Assembly: GCA_002803225.1 (NCBI GenBank)
Contig: NXFV01000694.1
Location: forward strand, 1-14,965
Length of the DNA stretch: 14,965 nucleotides
Origin: Gamarada debralockiae
Taxonomy: Eukaryota > Ascomycota > Leotiomycetes > Helotiales > Hyphodiscaceae
Direction of reading: 5' to 3'
A program made the position numbers and the translations under genes. Positions 8,412 through 14,965 of this stretch are shown here, one piece after another. The notes beneath the pieces were generated by a model, which was not told where the DNA came from, searched no databases, and saw only the letters and a list, made by a program, of their open reading frames with translations. Each line of letters opens with the position of its first letter. Within the stretch, counting starts at the first letter, position 1.

Positions 8412-8447
<36 letters not shown>
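8412..8447 (+). repeat. (CAAT)9 tail of LINE C
   Basis: Nine perfect CAAT units mark the 3' end of LINE C. All nine CpA dinucleotides are unmutated, although the element body has many CpA-to-TpA changes. LINE E ends in what looks like the same tail, eroded. Confidence 0.95.
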
Positions 8448-8451
<4 letters not shown>

Positions 8452-8635
8452 AATGTCATCATCGCTTAATCTACTTTGTGACCACATCGCGCGAGCAACG
8501 CGGCAGTAGGAGCGTACCCCACACCACGGCTCTAGCTTGAAATTGATCTAAAATTACTTTAAAATACTCAAGGAGTCTTATAAAGGAACTATAAGGCACT
8601 GCCCCCGCGCGCGCGAGTAGATATTAAATCCGGCC
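8448..8635. other. Unassigned GC-richer segment
   Basis: No ORF or repeat partner is seen here. It includes GC-rich tracts (about 8485-8530, and a CCCCCGCGCGCGCG run at about 8601-8615) without the TpA excess of its neighbours. It could be original host DNA between insertions, or the end of another element. Confidence 0.4.
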
Positions 8636-8639
8636 TTTT

Positions 8640-9045
8640 TGTTGTAGTGGGGGTTCCACTATGGTTTAGCCCTAGCACTAGGCTTACTAGTAGGTATACT
8701 AGCTAGGGCTGCTTTCTGGATGGATTCGGTGAGCTCTAGGGCAGCTGAGTCTAGGAGCGTCCTTAAAGTCTTAAACTGGCCATTTAAGAGCTTTAAAGAT
8801 TTTTCACTAGTTACTAGTTCTAAATACTCTGGGGAGTTGAGTACAATACTAGTTGCTATGTGTGGCCGTAGGGAGGCTGTAAATAGGTCCCAGTTGGCTA
8901 GTGTTGTATTATACCTAGTGGTTTGCTAAAGTGGGTTGTCAACTAGGTCAGGGCCTAGGGAGCCGGAAACTGTGAAAAGGATGCTGTAGTGATCTGACCC
9001 TAGGTCAGGTAGGACCTGCCAATCCTAAATCTTACTAGCTAGGGA
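8640..9045 (-). pseudogene. LINE D ORF2 fragment: C-terminal part of the AP-like endonuclease domain
   Basis: Reading from 9045 leftwards, the frame gives DWQVLPDLGSDHYSILFTVSG. This contains the SDH motif that ends the exonuclease-endonuclease-phosphatase fold of LINE endonucleases (plus-strand positions about 8989-8997). A helical linker follows towards the reverse transcriptase and stops near 8640 at the GC-rich segment. Only a few stops (TAG) are present. In the family this domain nicks target DNA to prime reverse transcription. The N-terminal half with the other catalytic residues is missing. Confidence 0.78.
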
Positions 9046-9667
9046 GCGGGACTAGGTCCTTATTAAATGTCTTTATCTTATCGATAACTAGCTCTACACT
9101 ATTAGGTATATTAAAATCAGTAGTAGGAATACTATAAAGTACTACCTTATACTAAGGTTCGTCTTTTTAGGCAGTTTAGAAGGGAGTCACGTACTCCTAG
9201 ATCGCCTGCTTTTTAAGAAGGTAGTCGGCCGAAAAGGAGCTAGTAGTAGTAACTACTAAGTTCTAGCCTAGCGATTTTGAAATAGTTATAACTACTAGTC
9301 CTTTAATTCCTTTATCTAAAAAGGCCTTATTAAATGTATTCCTAATAAGCTAGTAAAGAGAAGCTAGCTGGTCTCGTAATATGTCCCGTGACTAGTCCCG
9401 TGATCAGGATCATCCGTTTGTCCTTAAAACTAAGTCCGGAAGGCAATTCTAGGTAAGTAGTTTTTAAAGTCAAATTACTCTATTTATAATTTTTAAGGAT
9501 TTTTGTCTAATCGGAGCTAGTTATTAGTTTGGTAGCTATAGTAGTATAGGTAGGTGATATCTGAGTAGTGAGGTGAGTCGTACTAGTAGTTCTCCTTCGT
9601 TATCCTCTTTATCTTTGTTGTCCTCTTTGTCTTTGTCGTTCTCGTTGTCTTTATCGTTTTCGCTATT
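9046..9667 (-). pseudogene. LINE D ORF1 fragment
   Basis: Same Gag-like core as LINE A (residues such as LSFKDKRMILITG), starting from a Gln/Arg-rich repeat at 9596-9667 and ending at a junction with ORF2 sequence near 9050. Relative to LINE A it carries more TpA, an insertion of about ten bases near 9390, and several new stops. The start codon and N-terminus are absent, as the fragment abuts the AT-rich block near 9668. Confidence 0.78.
9596..9667 (-). repeat. 18-bp tandem repeat, four units
   Basis: Four imperfect 18-bp units (9596-9613, 9614-9631, 9632-9649, 9650-9667). In the LINE ORF1 frame on the minus strand they encode a Gln/Arg-rich run with two CAA codons turned to TAA. LINE A does not have this expansion at the matching place. 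Confidence 0.8.
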
Positions 9668-10458
9668 ATATAGGATTTTGATAATAAGTATATTATTATT
9701 ATTAAAGTACTAATAAGGGGATTTAAGTCTATTTATATTAACTTAATTATTATTAGATACTAATAGGGCGATCTAAGTCTATTTATATTAGCTTGTTTGT
9801 TATTAAGGTATAGGTAAGGGGATTCGAGTTTGTATATATTAACTTATTCGTCGTTAGCATACTAATAAGAGGATATAAGTTTATCTATATTAGCTTGTTT
9901 GTTATTAATATAGCTAGTTATAATCTCTTTAGCTATTATTTCTAAGATTTAGTTTAAGGTAATATATATAGTGTTTTAAGTGTCGACTTGTACTTATATA
10001 ACTATATTATTATCGCCATTAATAAAGCTTATTTTACTATTAGGATTATAAATTATTATATAAACTAGATTAAAAACACTAATATTATAGTTAAGGCTTT
10101 TAAGTATTTAATTAATTTATTATCTACTACTAGTATTAGGTCCTACTATTTTAATAATTATAAGGTAGTAGTAGTAGCGAATTAGTTAAGGGTTAGTAGC
10201 TAAAAAGTTATTATAGATATTAAGTTAATATTATTAATAAAAGTAATTATTTATTAAAGTAGCTAATATATATATATAATTATTACTAATTTACTTTTAT
10301 ATTATATTCTTTAAAATAAAAGTAAAATTAAATAGTAAAAGGGGGTTTTAAATAAAGGGTATAATATTAAAGTAATAAAAGGAATATATTAAGTATTATA
10401 AATAATAGTAATAAAGAAAAGATAATAAGGTTTTAATAAAACTCTAAAAATAATTATA
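9668..10458 (-). repeat. Probable 3' LTR and adjacent sequence of the Gypsy element
   Basis: It follows a purine tract on the minus strand and begins TATAATTA, which could be an eroded TGTAATTA start. It is non-coding and contains a 51-bp minisatellite at 9708-9910. The partner LTR is not in the window and the outer end is not certain, so the span is tentative. Confidence 0.4.
9708..9910. repeat. 51-bp minisatellite, four units
   Basis: Units start at 9708, 9758, 9809 and 9860. Each has the form TACTAATARGRGGAT, then AAGT..AT, ATATTARCTT and GTTATTA. The first unit is 50 bp, units 2 and 3 are 51 bp, and the fourth is similar. Units differ mostly by transitions. Confidence 0.8.
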
Positions 10459-10473
10459 CTTTCCTTTTTCTTT
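10459..10473 (-). promoter_or_regulatory. Candidate polypurine tract
   Basis: Fifteen uninterrupted purines on the minus strand (AAAGAAAAAGGAAAG), directly before a possible LTR start and downstream of the chromodomain. This is where a Gypsy polypurine tract, the primer for plus-strand synthesis, is expected. Confidence 0.5.
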
Positions 10474-10549
10474 AGTAATAAGAGCTTTAATATTATAGTT
10501 TATTATTATTTATATAATCTTTATTAAATCTATCTTCTCTTATATATTA

Positions 10550-11092
10550 AATTTAAAATTCTAATTTAATAAGTAAGCTTACTTTATTTCAGTATTATTT
10601 ATAAAACTTATAAAGTATTATTATTATATTCTTAAAGTTAAAAGTAAAGTACTATTAATTATTTATATCTTACTTTATTTACTTAATCTTATAATAGAGC
10701 TTATTATACTTTATATAAAATAATAAGATCTAATTAATCTTTTATTCTAGTTTACTATTTATATTAATAGTATTTAACTTTTAATTAACTTAGCCTAATA
10801 AAGAGTTATTAAGGTCTTTATAAAGTCTATTAATATAAAAAATTAGCTAAATCTTATAGCTAGTTAATAGCTTAAGTTAATATAAGTATTTTACTATCTT
10901 AAAGATCTTAAATAATCTAATTAATAGGTAGTTTAGCTTATTTAATAAGTAATTTATTCTCTAGGTCTTCTTAATTATATAAACCTTATCTTTTAAACTA
11001 AAATCTAATATTTATTACTTTTTGTTTATTTACTTTATTTAATAGTCTTAAGCTCTTATTATATAGGTCTTAGTGTATATAACTATATTATT
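10550..11092 (-). pseudogene. Gypsy integrase C-terminal domain and chromodomain (RIP-saturated)
   Basis: One minus-strand frame. About 10990-10775 gives LKDKVYIIKKT, then LNYLLIRLFKIFKIV and INRLYKDLNNSLLGQVN. This matches the order of conserved positions in the Gypsy integrase tail (GDKVY, KLD..GPFKI, VFH.DRLRKD.NNPLPGQ). About 10765-10555 gives LYYKIK*IK*D and NFKN, the pattern of a chromodomain (LYYRVKW.GWD ... FKN) with stops in place of Trp. In chromoviruses the chromodomain directs insertion to silent chromatin. Stops are numerous and all fit mutated Trp, Gln or similar codons. The identification rests on pattern matching by eye. Confidence 0.78.
11080..11092. repeat. Target-site duplication of LINE E, left copy
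   Basis: TAACTATATTATT, repeated exactly at 14339-14351. It lies next to the eroded CAAT tail and inside the Gypsy integrase sequence. Confidence 0.8.
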
Positions 11093-11109
11093 GATTAATT
11101 AATTGATTC
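11093..11109 (-). repeat. Eroded (CAAT)n tail of LINE E
   Basis: Plus strand GATTAATTAATTGATTC next to the preceding ATT. On the minus strand this reads as CAAT, TAAT, TAAT, CAAT units, which is what CpA-to-TpA mutation of a (CAAT)n tail would produce. Compare the intact (CAAT)9 of LINE C. Confidence 0.65.
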
Positions 11110-11339
11110 TTATACTAATATAGCTAAAGAGCTATATAAGAAACTACACTATAATACCCTAGGAAAACCTCTCTAGACAAAAAACCTAGGACCTATCTGT
11201 TTATATACCTACTATTTATTAGTATACTACTAGTATTCTAAAGCCTAGTTTTCAGCCGAAGTTATACTAGGAACCTTAATATATTACTCTATTAAGGCCC
11301 CCTAGCTTACTCTTTACTCCTATTAGTCTCTCGCTAGTA

Positions 11340-14300
11340 TTTTACTACCTTTATATAAGAGCTACCTTACTATATTATATTACTTTAGCCTTCTTATTTT
11401 AATAAACTACTTTACTACTATTACTATTATTCTCTTCTTAAAGAGTAGCTTATAAGTATCTAGCCTATAGCTAAAGCTCTCTCTCTTCTTTAAAAGGTAT
11501 TCCTTAACTATATATTAAGCTATCTTAGTACTAGTATTATACTAGTATCTTATTAACTTAACTTTAAGGACTCTTATTTATCTTAAAAAAGATATTAATC
11601 TAATATATCTCTTATATATTTAAATTAATATTAAGCTCTTAGTCTTTCTTAGATTATAATAAAGATCTAAGATCTTAGCTAATAACTTATTATTAGTTTA
11701 ATTAGCTTATAGTAGCTACTTATTTACTTTTTTCCTTTTCTTTTACTCTTAAAGTACTATTATTTATACTTTTGTACTATATTATCTTATAGCTAGTAAT
11801 TTAATAATATTTAGTTAAAAAGCTATCTAATAGCCTTTTATTTTGTCTTAAAGTAAGTCTTAACCTCTTTTATCTTTTCCTTTATAGTATTACTTTAAGC
11901 TAGTTAGTCTTTAGTAAAAGCGTATTATTAGACTATATAAGTATAAGTCTAATAATAAAATAAACGCTTTAATTTCTAGATTTTAAATAAAAGTTATTTT
12001 AAAAGCCTTTAAGATTATATAAAGATACTTATTCTATAGAACCTAAAGCTTTTTAACTTATTCTTTTGGCTTATTCCTTTTACTTTAATTATTAGTTAAT
12101 GAGAACTAGACTAATACTTTATATATTATTATTAGTCTAATAACTATTATAAAGACTTATCTTATTATATAAAACGAGGCCCCCTATATAAAGACTACTA
12201 CTTATAAAAGAGCTTTAATATATATTAATATTTTATTTTATATTTACTAGTAATATACTCTTTATTTAAACTTTAAAAATTTTAACTTTTATATTTAACT
12301 AAAGTTCTATATTACTTAATTAAATAGTTACTATTAAGTTAAAGGCTATTCGTTAGTGAGTAAAATAAATTAATTTATATTTCTATAAATTAAAGCTTAT
12401 ACTAGATTTTTTTATTTAAATAATATAGTATTAATATAATATCTTAAGTTATCTATAGTTTACTTTTATAGTTTTATTATATACTAAGAGATTAGTATTA
12501 TCTATAAACTCTATTATAGATATATTAAGATATAAGTTATTATATACTTTAAAGAGCTTAATATTATAAAATAAGTATAATATTAAAGAAAAAGATAACT
12601 CTTATAAGATATTAACTATTATTTAAAAGGCCTTTATTTTCTTATTTTATATTAAAAGTATTATTCTTCTTTTAAATATAAACGTTTAAATTTAATATAT
12701 TAGCTAAAATTAAAATCTTATATTTTTAAAGAATATCTAGTAAGTAATTAATATAAACTATATTAAAAACTTTTAAAATATTTAAAGATAATAATAATAA
12801 AATATACTTCTTTAAGCTTTATATAGTATAGACTTACTTAATTAGTAACTTAAGAATAATTTCTATTAACTTATCTTTTTATACTTTTATTTAATAGCTA
12901 AATAAAAGCTAATAAGTCTTTATTAGCTTTTAAATCTTAGAAATTATTATTAACTTAATAATTTTATCTATAGTACTAAATAGTACTATTAAGTATTATA
13001 AGCCTAATATATTATATATTACTTTCCTTAGTTTCTTTAATATAATAATTTTAGTTAGCTAAAACCTCTTTAAGTAATAGCTTATATTTTAATAAAGGGT
13101 AATTAAACTTATAATAGCTATTATAAGTAGCTTTTTTATTACTTATAAAAAGCTAATAAAGATACTATTAAGATTAAATACTTTTTATAGTTTTAGTAAA
13201 TAAAAAGCTATTCTTATTTCCTTTTTTAAAGTAAAGTTATTTAAATATAAAAGATTTATAAATATCTTTATTATAAAAGTATAATCTTAAATATTACTAA
13301 AGTTTACTTTTATTTTAAAGTAAAAATACTAGTAAAGTATTAGTACTTTCTTAGTAACTATTTTAGCTAGTCTATTAGCTATATTTAAGTCTAATATAAT
13401 AAAAAGCTTAAAAAATTACTTTTTCTTCTCTTTTATTTACTTAATAAGATATTAAAATACTTTTTAGTAATTTAATAGCTTTATAAATTATATCTTAAAA
13501 AGATTATTACTTATTTTAAATAATTTATTTTCTTTTTAATTATTTACTTTTTAGTTACTACTTATAAAGTATAAATCTTTAATTATTATATATACTTATT
13601 TAAACTATTATAATCTTTAAATATACTTTTTAATTTTATATATTTACTAAAGAGTAGCTTTCTTTAATAAATATAACTATAGGACTATCTTACTAGTTAG
13701 CTATTAAATAAACTTTAATAAATAGCTAGTATAGATCTTAATATAATTCGCTATAGCTATAGTATTAGTCTTTAGAAGCTATAAGTACTTTATCTTTATA
13801 TATACTATACTAGTATTTAAGTCTTTTTAATTTTTATATTAGACTACTAGTACTAGCTAGACCTTAGCTATAAACTAAATAACTACTAAAAAGTAGTTTA
13901 AATCTTAATTTAAGTCTTTAGTTAATATAATAGACTATTAAGTAGTTAATTAAAAGCTTACTAGTAAATACTAGATTAATAGTATTATATCTTTTAAATA
14001 TCTTTTATAATTTAGTCTAAAACTATACTCTTCTTTCTCTCTTTTTACTTATCTCTTATTAGCTTCTTAATAATATTCTTTATATATTTTTATATATCTT
14101 TTATTCTTAGTAATATATTTAAAGCTCTTAAATAAGCTTTAATTATTTAAATAACTTTAATAGTTAGTTTATTAATATCTTTAGTTATATTTATTATAGT
14201 ATACTACTAGCTATTTACTAGTAACTATTTAGCTTATCTTAATATTATATCTTATATTATTTAAATTATATAAGTATAAGCTCTTAAAATAACTAATTTA
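11340..14300 (-). pseudogene. LINE E ORF2: reverse transcriptase and C-terminal region (RIP-saturated)
   Basis: Reading through stops on the minus strand, about 12600-12440 gives ELSFSLILYLFYN, then FIDNTNLLVYNKT. This is the QGSPLSPIL...FVDDTNLL core of fungal LINE reverse transcriptases, with FVDD now FIDN. Downstream, about 12400-12330 gives LQKYKLIYFT. About 12060-12010 gives LQVL*NKYL, a conserved segment of the C-terminal 'thumb'. About 11450-11365 gives a run with VVKQFIKIRRLKQYN-like residues, near the C-terminus. The part 13400-14300 should be the segment upstream of the reverse transcriptase, but I cannot assign motifs there. Stops and Asp-to-Asn changes make it non-functional. Confidence 0.75.
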
Positions 14301-14338
14301 TTTATAAAAAATAAGTATTATAAGTTTTGATATTCTTC

Positions 14339-14351
14339 TAACTATATTATT
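14339..14351. repeat. Target-site duplication of LINE E, right copy
   Basis: Exact copy of 11080-11092. On the minus strand both copies read in the same codon phase (ATA GTT), so removal of LINE E and one copy restores the integrase frame. Confidence 0.8.
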
Positions 14352-14690
14352 AATTCTCTTTATTTATTATTATACTTCCTTTTTATTAAGCTTTTCTTTT
14401 AGTATTTAAAACTCTTTTATTACTAATATTTAATTAAAGTTTAAATAAAGTTTATATTTATAATTAACTATTAATAAGAATAGACTAATAGATTTATAAA
14501 AGTATATAGCTTTAGCTATATTAAAGGCTAGTAAAAGGTCTACTTAGTTATTTTAGTAATAGTTAATAAAGGGATATAAGTAAGTATTAATAATTTTAGT
14601 TTAATTATTAGTTTAAGTATATTCTACTATTAAGAGCTTTAACTTAGTCCTAATAAACTTAAATAATTCATCCTTTTTCGAGATTTTCGT
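14352..14690 (-). pseudogene. Gypsy integrase core fragment
   Basis: The minus-strand frame gives ELFKFIRTKLKLL, then YT*TNN*TK, then *VDLLLAFNIAK. This corresponds to the end of the integrase core: the HPQTDGQTER motif has lost several residues, and the catalytic Glu of the DDE triad now reads Lys. A conserved NWVDLLP.AEFA-like segment follows. The first catalytic Asp residues would lie to the right of 14690, where LINE B begins, so they are outside or displaced. The piece is interrupted at 14351 by LINE E and continues at 11079. Confidence 0.75.
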
Positions 14691-14694
14691 TTTT

Positions 14695-14965
14695 TAACTA
14701 GAACTCCGCTAATTCACTTGTTTTCGTTCCTTTCTTTAGGAAAAACACTCTTTAGGGCCTATATTTTATTAGAAAAATAGTATACCCCCTCCTAGACCAA
14801 TAGCTAGCTCCCTAGGCACTGATTTCAACTCTGGAGCCTCGTACGAAGGCCCCCTAACCTCGAGCCTCTCCCCTTCTAGCCTATTACACTTAGACCTAAT
14901 ATCGGACATAGAAATTAAGCCTTCGAGCCCTATCCTTCCTTCCTTGCCTACTAGCCTAGCTACTA
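14695..14965 (+). mobile_element. LINE B: 5' end of a Tad-like LINE (LINE A family), runs off the right edge
   Basis: A plus-strand copy of the LINE A 5' end (inverted relative to 3781-4052). It starts at the same base as LINE A, within a few positions, so both appear to be full-length 5' ends. It lies in the Gypsy integrase. Its right end, and therefore its target duplication, is outside the window. Confidence 0.85.
14800..14965 (+). pseudogene. LINE B ORF1, N-terminal part, start codon mutated
   Basis: The start that is ATG in LINE A (3958, minus) is ATA here (14800-14802), a TpG-to-TpA change. From there the frame is open to the window edge, with a Ser/Thr/Pro/Leu-rich N-terminus, and it lacks the one-base insertion present in LINE A. 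It ends after the SLAT repeats that both copies share. Confidence 0.75.

Larger units (their letters stand above)
4053..8447 (+). mobile_element. LINE C: 5'-truncated Tad-like LINE with (CAAT)9 tail (split by a piggyBac-like element)
   Basis: This plus-strand LINE begins inside the reverse-transcriptase domain, directly next to the LINE A 5' end. 5' truncation is usual for LINEs. It continues through RNase H and a Cys/His C-terminus, is interrupted at 6049-8087, resumes at about 8090, and ends with a 3' untranslated region and a CAAT-repeat tail. No convincing target duplication was found: the bases after the tail and those around 4053 do not match well. Confidence 0.85.
8636..9667 (-). mobile_element. 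LINE D: internally deleted LINE A-type fragment
   Basis: Minus strand. 9051-9545 is a copy of LINE A 281-770, and the adjacent 8640-9045 encodes part of an ORF2 endonuclease. ORF1's zinc-knuckle end and the ORF2 start are missing between them. Both ends are truncated. It is not interrupted at the position where LINE A carries the pogo-like element, so it serves as an approximate empty-site reference. Confidence 0.8.
11093..14338 (-). mobile_element. LINE E: 5'-truncated LINE without RNase H, inserted in the Gypsy integrase
   Basis: A 3,246-bp insertion on the minus strand between two copies of a 13-bp sequence. Its 3' end, at 11093, begins on the minus strand as a run of CAAT/TAAT units. Its 5' end, at 14338, is inside ORF2 or upstream of it. 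The element has reverse transcriptase and a LINE-type C-terminus, but no RNase H domain was seen between them, unlike LINE C. RIP is heavy throughout. The short region 11155-11340 is less AT-rich and probably holds the 3' untranslated region. Confidence 0.8.
9668..14694 (-). mobile_element. Ty3/Gypsy chromovirus, 3' part, RIP-saturated (split by LINE E)
   Basis: An extremely AT-rich block with no ORF over 60 codons. Read on the minus strand through stops, it shows integrase core (about 14352-14690), integrase C-terminal domain (about 10775-11079), chromodomain (about 10555-10765), a polypurine tract and an LTR-like region. The 5' half (gag, protease, reverse transcriptase) is absent, because LINE B replaces or splits it at about 14695. 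The two integrase parts join in frame when LINE E and one target duplication are removed. End positions are approximate. Confidence 0.78.

Noticed and set aside
4040..8470. Target-site duplication for LINE C
   Set aside because: Bases after the (CAAT)9 tail (CATTAATGTCATC) resemble those near 4053 (TTTAATCACGTGG) only weakly. Not better than chance in this AT-rich context.
8449..8640. tRNA or other structured RNA in the GC-rich segment
   Set aside because: No cloverleaf, A/B box pair or CCA-type end could be found by eye.
8720..8929. Open frame of 69 codons, plus strand
   Set aside because: Antisense of the LINE D endonuclease region. The minus frame carries SDHY and matches the family.
9708..9910. 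CRISPR-like array
   Set aside because: Units are contiguous, diverged tandem copies with no unique spacers, in a eukaryotic transposon context.
9668..14694. AT-rich centromere-like or mitochondrial DNA
   Set aside because: The minus strand retains ordered integrase, chromodomain and LINE reverse-transcriptase motifs with RIP-type stops, so it is mutated transposon sequence.

Overview
This window looks like a transposon graveyard from a filamentous ascomycete (Pezizomycotina). I find no host gene, tRNA or rRNA. Recognisable protein domains are present, but every long frame is broken by TAG or TAA stops. Repeated copies differ mainly by C-to-T and G-to-A changes, TpA and CTAG are very abundant, and Cys codons have become Tyr. 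This is the pattern of repeat-induced point mutation (RIP) acting on CpA. The species cannot be named from the sequence alone.

Layout, left to right. (1) 1-4052: the 5' part of a Tad-like non-LTR retrotransposon (LINE A, minus strand). Its ORF1 is split by a complete pogo/Fot-like DNA transposon at 797-3227. (2) 4053-8447: a 5'-truncated LINE on the plus strand (LINE C) with reverse transcriptase, RNase H and a Cys/His tail, ending in (CAAT)9. It is split near its C-terminus by a complete piggyBac-like transposon at 6049-8087 that still carries a recognisable 49-bp intron. (3) 8448-8635: unassigned, GC-richer. (4) 8636-9667: an internally deleted minus-strand LINE fragment (LINE D) that fuses ORF1 to the ORF2 endonuclease. 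(5) about 9668-14690: an extremely AT-rich block. On the minus strand it still reads as a Ty3/Gypsy chromovirus (integrase and chromodomain). Its integrase is interrupted by a third type of LINE (LINE E, 11093-14338, minus), flanked by a 13-bp target duplication. (6) about 14695-14965: the 5' end of another LINE (LINE B, plus), an inverted copy of the LINE A 5' end.

Most of the annotation comes from reading through stops in a constant frame, not from open ORFs. The short open ORFs in the window are fragments of these pseudogenes or antisense shadows. RIP depth suggests relative age. The Gypsy/LINE E block is saturated, the LINEs are intermediate, and the pogo-like element (95/96 identical terminal repeats) and the (CAAT)9 tail look youngest or least affected. 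Possible novelty lies in the architecture of the two DNA transposons (long structured terminal repeats, an apparent 11-bp duplication, a TA-flanked piggyBac-like element with an intron) and in the nested, frame-verifiable insertions. I see no sign of a new defence or metabolic system.
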